From contig JAODUO010001813.1 in the NCBI GenBank assembly GCA_025642075.2, positions 16,001 through 80,000 on the forward strand: DNA of 64,000 bases, written 5' to 3'. Origin of the DNA: Ridgeia piscesae (lineage: Eukaryota > Annelida > Polychaeta > Sabellida > Siboglinidae). The notes beneath the pieces were generated by a model. It had not been told where the DNA came from. It saw nothing but the letters and a program-made list of their open reading frames with translations, and did no database searches. Position numbers and translations under genes: made by a program. Each line of letters starts with the position of its first letter. Position 1 is the first letter of the stretch. Below are positions 37,912 through 52,014 of this stretch, piece by piece.

Positions 37912-39599
37912 ATGGGGATATGTACACTTGGCCGCTATTCCGTCAATATGGACATCATGATAGGCCGGGGCGGTTTCGGTGTCGTATACAGCGGGACAGA
38001 CGAACGGAAAAAGGTAAAGGTGGCAGTCAAGCAGGTGAAAATTACCAAGGATGAAGACGGTTACATGGCCATGCAGGAGATCAAGCACTTCGACCGTCTG
38101 CCGGAGCATCCTAATTTGATCCGACTGCTGGACATCCACTATAAGGATCGCTCCTTCTGGATGGTCATGGACTTCTGTGATGTCGGCGACCTAGATGTCT
38201 ACGTGTGTGAGAACAACCCGGATATCGACGAGAAACTACGCCTGATGTTCCAATGCGCATGCGCCATTGCGCACATGCACAGTGTGTCGCCTCCCGTGGT
38301 GCACCGCGACATAAAACCTGCAAACGTTCTGCTATTCCGAGAAAGTACGTTAATTAGTATCATAGCATCACAGCTCTTTGTCAGTATTATTTATCGTTTC
38401 ATATATTGATGATTACAGTTGTGATTATTAATTTCTACAATTTCGCAATAACTGCGGACCTTATTGGTGCTCCCCAATGCAGTGCAACTGCTACGTTATT
38501 TCTTGTAACAATTCTGCTACCGCTGCTACCAGTAATGTTATTGGTGGTGTATATGATGGTGTTCATACATATACTGATTGCGCAACTGCTTCAGCTACCC
38601 ATGGTTTTGATGTTTTGTGAATAGCTCAGCAATTACCCTTACAAATACCACTTTTAGTATCGCCTCGTCAACCAATAGCATCATTTATTGAAACATAACC
38701 TACTCAGTATTTCCATTTACCTAACACTTAATACAAAATTGTAACCTTCAACAACGTGACAATGCAATATTGTTGATCAAATTCATTGTATAATCGACAG
38801 GTGGCGGCACCCTCGTAGCCAAGGTGAGCGACTTCGGCTTGTCCAAAATGGCGGCGACTGCTGCCACAACAGCAATGTTCTCTACGGCAGCTGGAACCCC
38901 GGGGTATCTCGCGCCATAAGTATTTCAATGCAAGCCCTATAACTTATCCGTCGATGTCTTCTCTCTTGGTTTGATGTTTCTCGCATTGGTCCAACACAAA
39001 GATGGCGAAGATAGATTGCCGCCTAGGATTGGTAATGTTATTTATTTAGCATGGGCATTCTTTCCATCCATTGTCACAGCGTTCTAACATGTTATACCAT
39101 AAATATTATCATAATATTTGTATTACACTATTTTAATATAATTAACTTACTGTTGCTGTTACTGTGAACGTGCGTCATTCTCTATTATATTTAAATGTGT
39201 GTAGCTATTACTATGCAATCTTGTCATTATTACTACTCACTGCAAAGTGTATTTCCATTTCATTGAAACGTCATCAACATAGTGACATACATGTTTTTGT
39301 TTTTTTCCATCCACATCAATAAAGAACTGCACAATCGCTTATTATAAATAACATATTTTCAACATATAAACAAGTAATCAAGAGTGTTGGGGGAAAGAGG
39401 GTGAACAGAATTGCAATACTTATATATGGTTTACCTCCAACCAGTATACATATGTGTTGAACAAATACGATATGTTAAACAAAAAACAATTATAATTCCA
39501 AAAAAGACGCATTAAGTACTGCGACGTGGTGTATATGTAGAATTACTGTGATTTTCTTTTAAAATACATAAATAGAACATATAATATATAGTTTTTATG

Positions 39600-39880
39600 C
39601 GTGTATGGTTCTATTGCTGGTAATGCTTTCATGCAAAGTGTTCCAAAGTCTTACTCCGTAAGAATAAACACACATTGGTTGTTTTGTGTGGTACGCACAC
39701 GATGACATTGAAAGGTGTCTTTTTGTCTAGTACCATGTGTGAGAATACATCGTTTAAATGTAGTTTGCAAACTTGTTGATAGTTCGTTATGATATGCCTT
39801 GCACATTACATTCGGTGCCTTGGTTGATCTTACTGTAGTGATCATATGCACTATATATTGTATAGCTCGAATTGGCGTTG
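39600..39880 (-). mobile_element. Possible LINE C-terminal relic in gene B intron 2
   Basis: The minus-strand frame 39851-39651 and the adjacent GVRLWN-like words in another frame resemble the RT C-terminal ending seen at 2306-2509 (SISVTGVKLWNSL style). The match is weak and short. Confidence 0.3.
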
Positions 39881-40631
39881 CTTTGCTTGCACTCGTTTTT
39901 GTTTAACGTGTATACATGTTAATATCTTAAAAACTGCGCCATGTTTCAGACAATGGACCACAGTTGATGCCAATAGGAATGGAAATGTACAACGCCGATA
40001 GATATGGACAAGATCAACCAACACTTGTCTCCATTGCGGATTCCGACACGGCAGATCTAAAGAAACTAAAGACTCTTATCATGAAGATGGCTACGTATGA
40101 GCCAAAAGTCCGTCACAGCGCTGTCCGAGTGGCACAAATCCTTGGAGAAATCACAGGTTTCAATTTGTATTTTTATCGTAACGTTGAAAGTGCCCTATTG
40201 TAATCAGATGACGTTTAGGTACATGCAATAAATGCAGAATATAAGACAAACGCAAAACAGTAATTTCTAGCATGTTTTAGATGTCATTGTGAATATATTA
40301 TATTATTGTTATCATAGCTACATTTAATAGACTGTGTACAACCGTACGAATATAGCAAAAGGCGGCACATCATTGGAGGCAGAAAAGGCATTTGTAAGAC
40401 GGTATTTTCACCGAAACTGTTTATGTTAAACATTGTCAACTATATAGTGGACAATCAAGGTCATAGAGGCTGCACTACTTGTAATATCCACACAAATTCC
40501 ATTACATGTAGTTATGTTCAAGCGAGAGTAGCACCTCCCAAGTTTATTGTTTTAATGTTTTATTATATTCTGATAACAACAACATGCATATTGAAGGCAT
40601 ACGGCCGGCTTTTTTGACTTAGTTACTTTAT

Positions 40632-40805
40632 TGCAACATGTTCAAATGGTAAACGAAACATCCAGTTAAAAAAACTGATTGACAATAATGAGCAGAGGTA
40701 ACAGCAGTAGCGTTTGATGTTTAACTTTCCCAGATCCTATAAACAGCAGATTTCCCGTTGCAAATTACAGCTCGGGTAATTCTGGGCAGGAAAGGTGGTA
40801 CGCTC
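40632..40805 (+). repeat. Dispersed repeat, copy 2 (gene B intron 3)
   Basis: It shares several 12-16 base blocks, in order, with 24950-25112 and ends about 48 bases before gene B exon 4. The class is unknown. Confidence 0.7.
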
Positions 40806-41206
40806 CTTTTAAACTGTGCATTCATAATAGGCTCGTCTATCCTTTTGCCAAGGACTGGGTCCTGTAACAAAGGGATCAGAGGGTGCAACGTCTGACCCCG
40901 TCCTGTCTAACGACTCACCGGCGGTCGACAAGGAGGAAGACACGCTTTCCAGTCGCCTGCTCGAGCAAGCACTGAGGGAGAGACTGCTAAAACATAGGCC
41001 GGACGAAGAAGAGGAGAAGAAGAAGAGGAAGGAATCTACGGGAGATGACAAGAGTGCGGCAGCTGTTGAAGGACTGCTCGAGTTAATCCGTAAAGCGTTA
41101 GGCTGAAGTGGATCTTCGGAGGAATACAAGGTGCGTATTGTAAATGCAATGGCGATGTCGGGTGTAAAACTGGTAACAATTTATATTGTTTTCTATTAGG
41201 TGTTTG

Positions 41207-41359
<153 letters not shown>

Positions 41360-44300
41360 AATCAGTGAAGCAAACGTTTGTTGTTATAGCGTTGGACGCG
41401 GTATTGTGCATAACATAATTGTTGCACATGATGTCATATTTCAAATAGTTGAACATTACATAACATGTAACTTTACAAGTCACATTTTAAAAGCATCGAT
41501 TTGGAAAGCAACGGGTATAAGCCAACCTTGATTGCACTGGTAAGCATGATGTTTGTCGGCATTTCCAACATTTCGCAGTAAATACATACACTAAAACCGT
41601 ATCAATATAAATACGACAATAACATCAACTTAACATTGAAGCCACCTCTACTGTAGAAAGCAATGCTATTTTTTAAAGCTGGTAGATCATCATTTACAAA
41701 GACAACTGATATGTTGCTGCTGCTGCGGCGGCTAGTCTGCAGAGGTTATAATAGTTGTTGCTGCTGTTGCTGTTGTCGTTCATGATTTCACCGTTGCATT
41801 CTGCAGAAGTTTGATGTCGGTGAACGGGTACGCGTGGAGCTGGATGAAGCAAGAGCGATTCGACTGCAAGAACATTTCGGCGGCTGGTCGAATAACATGA
41901 AACAGGTTCGTGTACACAATATACCCTGCTGTACGTATCGATGTATCGCACTACTGATTATCAATGTATTAAAATAGCAACTCTTTCACTCGTAATGTTA
42001 AGTCGTATTACATCACACTCATAATGTAATAAGAATATGCATAGTAGATGCTGGCTTCATACTGTGTTTGAACAATATACAAATATCTTAACCCGTTCAA
42101 CGTCTCACCCAATCCGGTTTTTTAGCCGGTCCATTTGACCATCAGGACCGAGTTATTCATTTGCGAGACTTTTTACGACAGTCGCTACAATCAATATAAC
42201 GAAAGGCGCCTCTTGTGTAAAATACGGAAGCACTTGTTGACCGCATGACGGTAACTGGACAGTAACTTTAGCCAACGGACCCATAACGTGTAATGTATGT
42301 AATATATGTCTTTGTAAATGATGGGGCATGCATTTCGTACACATGTTGATGCTTTCATCTATGCCATTGTTGAAGAAACGGTTACAGCAACCGTCAATGT
42401 GATGTACTAATATCCTGCGAACCACCGTTGACAAGCTTGTCTTGCTGTTTTGCAAATGTAAAAGTTTGTGGTTGAATTATAATATAAATTACGTGTTCTG
42501 GTATTTAACGAACCGTTGCATTTATGATTTTACTGGTTGCGATGTGAATTAAATGCTGATGCTATTGCCAAAAAGAATATCAGGCATAATCATTAAGCTC
42601 ACCAGCTAAGCTTGCGTTTACACTGATGTGCCTATCCAACTATTTGAATGAAATTTGACATAGGCGACACATTTTATTTTGCAGTACCTGGGTAAGGTTG
42701 GCGTTGTTATACAAAAACTTGACAACGTCGTCAAAGTACAGTTCTCTGACGGAAAAGTGTGAGTATGCACATGTATGTTGTAGCCTCCTTATTTTATAAG
42801 GCTATTATTTATATGAATATTACTTTATTTTAAGTATGTGTGCTCAAGTAATACCAAACTATATACGCTTTCTTTAGGCATGCACGGAATATGCGTGTAC
42901 CCACGTGTGTATTCGGCTTCTTGTTCCATATACTGGATTGGCACATACAGGGCATTAACAAACCAACGAAGCTAATGCGCTTGAGGGCGTCGGTGTACGT
43001 TGTCTTAAAACACGTTGCGTACAATATATAACGGGGGCATGTTCACATGCGTTTTTTTGGTCAACATATTCGTCTGCACACGTGGCATAAGCGTGCGTTA
43101 GATGATACCTGGGAACAATGTTGTACACACTCAACTGTGATTTGTTGTGCGTTGTAAGCTATATTAAATGTCGGTTTCATTTTGCCCAACAAGTATGGCT
43201 TCGCAATAAATTCGTCGTTACTTCAGGTGGTCATACAACCCAGCACTGCTGGAGTCGTGTCAAGATGACCATGACGTTGACGAAGACTTGTCGCTGCCCT
43301 TTAAGAGGTAATGTCTCACTTTGCTGTTGACGGAAATATCGATTTGTAACTCGCGTTACAGTGATTGCTTTAACTATATCACTGCAATTTTGTTGCAATT
43401 CATAGCATTGTATAACGTGTGTTTTTCGTTTTGAAAATATTCACTCCAATACTTGTTTTATTGATATGATGAGAAATTTATTTTCAACAATTACATATAA
43501 ATTATACCTTTACGGCGGTAGACAACAAAAATAACCTGGTAATTTCATCATACGTTTTAGTACCAAATAAATAGTTCGAAAACAAATATTGTGCGGTACA
43601 TAATAAAAGCAAATGTTCAATTAATAATAAAGATGATAGTAATAATGATAATTACACTTCATCCGTGGTTAAGTAAATAGTCTGATTCCATAATACCATT
43701 ATTAAGGCAGTAATATCAATTGTATGTTTTAATCTGTAAGATATGCTCTTTTGGAATACCAGTGCTTTCTAAAACTATTAAGATCATCAACATGGCCAGT
43801 TATTGAATTAATACACCTTGGTGTTATACGGTAAGTCACAGTCAACTATTGCTTATTGCATTTTAGGTATGATATCGTACTAATCGAGAAAGACCAAATT
43901 TCAACGGAAAAGCTACAAGACGGCCACGGCGGATTTAACCCAAAAATGAAAGCGGTGAGTTTATCACCAGATACTAGTGCCAGAGGACCAGGCAGAATGT
44001 CACTGCTGGTACGTCGGAAAAGACGCCAACATTTGTGATTATCTATTAGTACAGGCAGTGTTAATTGTTAACATTGTTTATAACATCCATGAACACTCAA
44101 ATTGACAAGTTTGCCGTATAATAGATTCTATACAGGCGTCCGTAATCAAATTCACAGCACCACATTCTACCACCAATGGGTCATATTTTGTTGTGGCTTT
44201 GTTACACGACATTTTACTCAAGCATGATCTCTTTCAGGTGCTTGGAATGAAAGGCATCGTGAATAAAGTGGACGGCGACGGGGATGTGTTGGTGGAATGC

Positions 44301-45597
44301 ATCAACGGCACTAAGTATGTGAACAATAATCTCCGGCGTGTTTAATGCCAGTCGCATAGCGTACATCATGAGTCGGATAGAACAGTGGATCTGATATACC
44401 GTAACAATTGGTGAAACGTGTACATTAAAACTACGCTTGACAGTGTCAAACGTAAATGCTAATTCAGCTGGTAATGGACAAAGGATTCCCCACTACATGC
44501 TACTGTAAGAGGGATGTTTTATTCCAGGTGGTTCTTCAACCCTAAGCTGTTGAAACTTATTGACACTTCTCACATGACTTTCCAAGATGGCGACTTCGTG
44601 TTAGTGATCGACTCCTATCTGAAGGTCAAGGCCCTTCAGGATTCAGAACATAGAGGATGGGTGGACAAAATGCGTGAGGTTCGGATTGACTGATTAGGTA
44701 TATTCTAGTTCTAAAACAGGACGCTAGCGTAAGACGCATTGGTATTTCAACAAAATGTTCGATATATTTTGAATGGGTGGGTTAGTGCATGTAACGGTAA
44801 TACTGATTTATAAAGATATTAACTCTTGCTGCCTTGTACCATTTCACGTGTGTTTTTCAAACTGTCTAACATGTGTTTTGCGTATTCAGTGTGGTTATTA
44901 TATCATATAATTATGTCATTCTCCCTTAGACACTTGGGAAGGCAGGAATTGTGTCTGGGATACTCACGAACGGAAGAGTTAGAGTGAAGGTCGGAAGTCG
45001 TCCGTGGGTGTACAACAAACTGGTCTTACGACTCGTCGCAAAATCAGGTAAGGCGGACGTGTGAGCACGTCATCGAATAATACAGTTCATTGTTCTTATG
45101 TTTTATGTGTAAATCAATAAGCGGCCGAGTGCGTCGAAATATACAATTTGTAATATTGCTAATATTATGCTCATCCCTAGTTTGTATTACGCTTTAAATA
45201 TATTTTTACATAAACAAATGTCTTTTGTTCTCTAACTACGAATAGTATTTACTATGTGTATAACGGAGAGCGTTTTAAAGGATTCGAGCAGGTAACAATT
45301 CACTCCGAGAAACTTTTACAGCCTTGCGTGTATACAATAGCTTCATAGCAGGTGTAGCTGTCCATCCACCAGTTGAATTATTTACTACATCTTACAGACA
45401 AGATAGTGATTAGTCCACTGTCGTCATGCATAGTTGCACAGATTACTTAAAGATTTCGGCGAAACCAAATATGGAATTTTTTAGCGTGTGTCACCAATGT
45501 CTTATGTGAAATGCACGAATTAATATTACAAATAATGATATTAATGAATTATTGTTTTACAGAAGAGATGATGCAAGCGGCGCTTCAGAATGTCTAA

Positions 45598-46191
45598 GAG
45601 TCAAGAGGCTTATGAAGTCATGAATTCTCATTGAACTTTTAACTGCATACTAGAGCGGCTACGGTAACGTGATGAACAGTTACTGGAATGGAATACATTC
45701 AGATAGTGTTCGACCATTAAACGCATCACATGGTCACTATGTGCGTGTAATATTTTTGTGTTGGTGATGGTTCATGACACAGTATAACCAAGCAACGGAA
45801 TTAGTCTGCAAGTGTAATTATGCAGTTAATAATGATTATCAAATACTACAACGAGAAACAATAATGGTAGAAGCACACTGTACGTTTGTGTTATACCGTG
45901 TCCATAACGATACATAGGAAGTAATGGGGATTACGTAATGTTTATTGATGCGCATATATTGGGTAACTAAACTCATGCACGCATCGAAACGTGTTCCGAC
46001 ACAAACAAGCATAGCAAATGTTTTATGTGGACGCTACCATCACTCACAAGGCGTGGCTGCATGCTATATACTACCTTCACTGTCTTCCCTTATGTTATCG
46101 TTGATTGAATCGCGTCAATGACAGGTGCAAGACGTTGACACTTACATCATAATATTATACTATGACTATTCGGCGCACATGCAAGGTTAGG

Positions 46192-46253
<62 letters not shown>

Positions 46254-46411
46254 CATCATCATGCAGCCATAGTGTCCCGTGGTTGGGCGAAGGCGTCAGC
46301 ATGCTGGTTCCACATCTGCCTACCTTGCGCTATCCTCTGCCAAATGGGACCCTTCCAGTAGTCGCCGGTCGTCTTCTAGGTTTTTTTCCTTTCGCCTGAT
46401 CACCCGCGTAC
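45598..46411. other. Tail-to-tail spacer of genes B and C
   Basis: It contains a (TA)n run at about 46196-46249. About 46255-46405 resembles the 3' end of a LINE on the minus strand: PRRRPATTGRVPFGRG and, in a following frame, HGTLWLHDDD, then a TGATGATG tail. The LINE reading is a guess. No expected last exons of gene C were found here. Confidence 0.4.
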
Positions 46412-46661
46412 TTCGTGCTGTTGATACATTCCACTAAAACGTCACCGTCACCGTCGCCGTCAACCTTGTTCACAATGCTTTTCAGGCCGAGCACCTGAAT
46501 AAAAGCAGGTGAGATTAGCGAGTGCTGCAATAATGAGTGACAAAACAACGGGTTATGTCTGAGACTCAATCGGCAGTTAATTTGGCATGACGCCGTATGT
46601 TTAGATAGATAATATTTGCTTGGGGTAAACATGCTAGATTCTCCTTTCATTGTTTGTGGCG

Positions 46662-47385
46662 CGCATGCGTGTGCGTGTGCGTGTGCGTGTGCGTGTGCGT
46701 GTGCGTGTGCGTGTGCGTGTGCGTGTGCGTGTGCGTGTGCGTGTGCGTGTGCGTGTGCGTGTGCGTGTGCGTGTCGTGTGCGTGTGCGTGTGCGTGTGCG
46801 TGTGCGTGTGCGTGTGCGTGTGCGTGTGCGTGTGCGTGTGCGTGTGCGTGTGCGTGTGCGTGTGCGTGTGCGTGTGCGTGTGCGTGTGCGTGTGCGTGTG
46901 CGTGTGCGTGTGCGTGTGCTGTGCGTGTGCGTGTGCGTGTGCGTGTGCGTGTGCGTGTGCGTGTGCGTGTGCGTGTGCGTGTGCGTGTGCGTGTGCGTGT
47001 GCGTGTGCGTGTGCGTGTGCGTGTGCGTGTGCGTGTGCGTGTGCGTGTGCGTGTGCGTGTGCGTGTGCGTGTGCGTGTGCGTGTGCGTGTGCGTGTGCGT
47101 GTGCGTGTGCGTGTGCGTGTGCGTGTGCGTGTGCGTGTGCGTGTGCGTGTGCGTGTGCGTGTGCGTGTGCGTGTGCGTGTGCGTGTGCGTGTGCGTGTGC
47201 GTGTGCGTGTGCGTGTGCGTGTGCGTGTGCGTGTGCGTGTGCGTGTGCGTGTGCGTGTGCGTGTGCGTGTGCGTGTGCGTGTGCGTGTGCGTGTGCGTGT
47301 GCGTGTGCGTGTGCGTGTGCGGGGCGCGTGCGCGTGCGCGTGCGCGTGCGCGTATGGCGCGTATGGCGCGTATGGCGCGTATGGC
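46662..47385 (+). repeat. GTGTGC hexanucleotide array in gene C intron
   Basis: About 110 units of GTGTGC with two slips (46773, 46919) end in GCGCGT-rich units and five GTATGGCGC units at 47350-47385. It is the reverse complement of the CACACG array in gene A intron 1. Confidence 0.97.
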
Positions 47386-48419
47386 GCGCTTGTATTTGCG
47401 TTTGTAATATCACATGTCAAAGAAAGAGTTGTATCTCTTAAATTCGCGTTGGTTATTGAGCGTGAAAATGAAATATCAACTATACCTATTTTAACACCAG
47501 AATACATTTCTGTATGTGTACGCGGTTTGTATGTAGGCGACGATACACCCTGCAACTGCAAATAAAACCATATAATAGGTTTACTATCAGCACCAATCAA
47601 TTCAAACACTTGGTCATTCTGATTTGGAATTTTATTCTGGCGGACCTGGTATGGGGGAATATGCGTATAGGGTAACATAGTTCTCACCGCTCTCATTTTG
47701 GGGTTCCATCCGCCATGGTTTTCCTGTAATTGTTTTGCTCTTTCTTTGTTTTTCTCGATTGTCACAACGTTGTATCTACAACGTAAAATAAAGTTATAAT
47801 ATTTATAAACGGGAAAAAGTGCACATGTCAATATTTTTGCTATCTTACAGTTAGCTTAACCTCTCTTGCAACTAACACTTAATACTGCTAAAACATAACA
47901 ATAATAATCATTTATTTATATTATACAGAGCGTGTATACGTATATGAGTGTACGTTTGAATGTATTTATATTTGTGTATATATTGTGATGTGTGTGTATT
48001 GCGTGCGTGCGTGTGTGCGTGCGTGCGTGCGTGCGTGCGTGAGTGTGTATGTGTGTTTATGTGAATATATGTGAGCGTAAGCGTGTGCGTGTTCATGCGC
48101 GTATAATAAATAATGTTAACGGCAAGGTGTGACACGCAAATAAAATACATATCGATTGAATACATCGGTATCACCACTTAAATGCCTGGGTCTCGTCATC
48201 GACCACGTCACTTTCCTCGTCACACGACTCTAGCAGTGCTGGGTTGTACGACCACCTTATACAGTGACGATGCCATCAATTACTTTTCTTGTGGGCAAAA
48301 TGCGCCTAACCTACGCTTTCGTACAATAGCTACTTTTCAAATCTAAGCATAGAAAAATGTACATATTTGCGGCATATATTTAGCTGTGCTCTCACTTGTA
48401 ATCGTAAGAATGGGTTATT

Positions 48420-48420
48420 G

Positions 48421-48452
<32 letters not shown>

Positions 48453-48510
48453 AGAGAGAGAGAGAGAAAGAGAGAAGAGAGAAAGAGAGAAAAGAGAAAG
48501 AGATAGAGGG
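48420..48510 (+). repeat. (GA)n microsatellite
   Basis: GA-rich tract with AAAGAGA interruptions, inside a gene C intron. Confidence 0.95.
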
Positions 48511-50925
48511 GGAGTATAATAGCTGTTTTTGATGAAAATAAACAACAGCTAACTCAAACGTTGCCGTTAGCGAACTGCACTTTGACGACGTTCTCCAGTT
48601 TGTGTTTGACAACACCGACCTTGCCGAGATATTACGTAAAATTGAGAAAACAGGTTACACGTGTCATTCCAAAATGTTAGACAACGACATACACCTATAA
48701 TACGTAATCGACATACACTGCATAGAAACCATCCATTTTAACTAACAACAACCGTTTTCTCAAAGATGAATTAAGGAAAACCTTCATTAGAGGTACTTGT
48801 AAATATATAAGTACTGTTTTTCATCAGCGATATTTGTATGGTGGAATTTATGTGCGCTCTTTTTATATATAACATACATATATACGTACGTGTATTCTTC
48901 TTACTAACAATCGAATCTTTAACAGTGTTGCACGCAGCTTTGACAAACCTTTTTCATTTCATTGTTCCAACCGCCGTGATCTTCTTGCAGTCGAACGGCT
49001 GTTGCTTCGCTGGTGTCAACTCGCACTTTCTCACTCACGCCGAACTTCTGTAATATTCAAAACAAACGGCAACATCAAGTCTGTCAGAGAAATGTGAAAG
49101 CATTTAATCGCCTACGAGCATGACATTATTAATATTCATTAGACCCTGCCAAACTGGAATGAGCAGTAACACAATTGATAGCAACACCACAAACATTCAA
49201 TCGTGATAGTAAAAACGGTATGCCTTCAAATCGCGTGATTTTATATGTAATAAAAAATGTGATAACATATTTGCATAGCCTATTCTCAAAAAAGAAAATA
49301 AACCACGCATAGCGAGCTAAATAAAACAAAAATGTATATGCATAGCATCGGTATCCTTTGTGATTAAATGTTTATTGCACATACCTTCTCTTCGTGCGTC
49401 TCCAAGACTACGCCAAGTGCAAACCGCAGCAACTCCAGCAGGTCGCCAACCAATTCCTGGCTGCTCGATGCTTTCCCACTAGATTCCGTACTCTTTTGTC
49501 CCTCATCTTCGCTCCCCTTCCCTTGTGTCATCTGTTTTTTCACTTTCTCCTGGAGCGCTTCCTCGAGCAAGCGACCGCAGAGAGTGCCGTCGTCGTCTCC
49601 GTCGACAGACGTGTCGTTAGATGGAGCTGGTTCTGACTTGGCTCCGGCGGCGGCTTGAACTACAGGGTCGAGCCCTAGCGAGAGAGCCAACGAATTGGTG
49701 AAACATTGTGAAATTAACGGGTATAATAGTGTGTCACGGGTATGTGGTAAGTAGCTAACATCCACACATGGTGTGTGAGTTACATAAGCGGTATAGTTGT
49801 GTCGCCATGGATATAAAACTCGGTTGTAATTAACTTTACGTGCCTCCTGTCGATATGCACAAGCTGACACACGCTCTCATGCTTACGTGCTTAGGTGCTT
49901 ACCTTCAAATAATATGTTTGCGTACAAACATGTGATGTCACCTTGAACGTTCGCTACCTTTAGAGCGTTATGTCGTTCTTTTGGTTCATTCGCTGTCATC
50001 TTCAAGATGACACCTTTCAGTTTCTTCAAATCCGTTTTGTCGGAGTCGTTGATTGTAACAAGTGTTGGTTGAGGTAGATGATATAGATTGGCATTCATCA
50101 TCGCCATTCCGATCATCATCATCGACGGCCCAGTCACTGGAACGAGGCATGCAGCTTAACAACGATATATTCACTTGTTCCAGGGAGTAGTTATTGTTAC
50201 ACCTTGTGCCAATATAAAAAGAGTAGCAGTGACGAAATTTACAAGTTACCAGAACAGACGATAATCAACCAGAGCAAGACGTATCATTTCTCACAAAGTA
50301 GAAATGAACGAATGTGATGTCATCAGAGCAATGGGATAATAGTAGAAGATGGTGGATTTGACTAAAGGAGAAGTGAGTAGGATATGCCTGATCAAAAGTG
50401 ATCATAGAACATGTGACACAGACGATGTGATTACATCTGAGGTAATAATGTTTGCCAGGACTATGTGAAAACTAACCATAAGATAATTGACCAAAAACAG
50501 AAGTGATCAGACGTAAACGAGTAATGCAGCTATTGATCAAAACGGTAACGGTCAAAGGAGGGTGAAGTTAGAAATGTGCTCTAGTACACAATACACATAA
50601 CTAATCACACGTGCTTACGAGAATGTGGGAACAGTCTTTCCTGTTCCTTGTTGTGCTGGATCATAGCGAGAAACACCAGCCCAAGAGAGAATACATCGAT
50701 GGATAAGTCGTAAGGTTTCTGCTCGAACACTTCCGGTGCGAGGTAGCCAGGTGTTCCAGCCACTGTGTTGAACATTGCAGTAGTCGCTGCAGTCTCCGCC
50801 ATTTTAGACAGGCCGAAGTTGCTTATCTTTGCAACCATTTTGCCCCCACCTGCCAACATAATGTTCACGTCTTCGCTGTTTGAACATCGATAAGTTCTAA
50901 CGGTAATACAAATTTGTTAACATAA

Positions 50926-51842
<917 letters not shown>

Positions 51843-52014
51843 CTGTTTGTACACGAATAATAATAATAATAGAAATACAAATAATAATAATAACGTTTAT
51901 TCTCTGTGGCAGCCATAGTGGGAGAAAAGTACAATAACACATTTGACAGATAAAACAATTAATTAATGTATATTAGTAAAACTATATGAAAGCTTAACTA
52001 TAATATTTATATGA

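Larger units (their letters stand above)
46412..50849 (-). pseudogene. Gene C: truncated kinase-SH3_15 paralogue
   Basis: Exons found, in transcript order: 50849-50619 (C-lobe), 50136-49930, 49674-49385 (linker), 49047-48949, 48631-48558, 48255-48175, 47775-47688, 46494-46412. Lengths match gene B (231, 207, 99, 74, 81, 88) except the linker (290) and the last (83, an extra GD pair). The N-lobe/HRD exon is absent upstream and the last three exons are absent downstream. The magnesium motif is SNFG instead of SDFG, while APE is intact. Exon 48631-48558 has lost its acceptor (AA for AG) and its donor (TTGAGT for GTGAGT). Joining 48175 to 47775 would create TGA across the junction. SH3_15 signatures LQEDHGGWNNEM and LQENHGGWNPKM remain. 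It is a dead or strongly altered copy. Confidence 0.85.

Noticed and set aside
41104..41106. Selenocysteine or readthrough at the TGA of gene B
   Set aside because: A TAA stop already interrupts the same frame at 38917, and paralogue C has no Cys at the matching place.
46616..47831. ORFs up to 394 codons of repeated dipeptides
   Set aside because: Products of the GTGTGC array; only the part near 47690-47775 is a real exon of gene C.
49364..49870. 168-residue ORF as a separate gene
   Set aside because: Only 49674-49385 is supported, as the linker exon of gene C; the upstream residues are intron.
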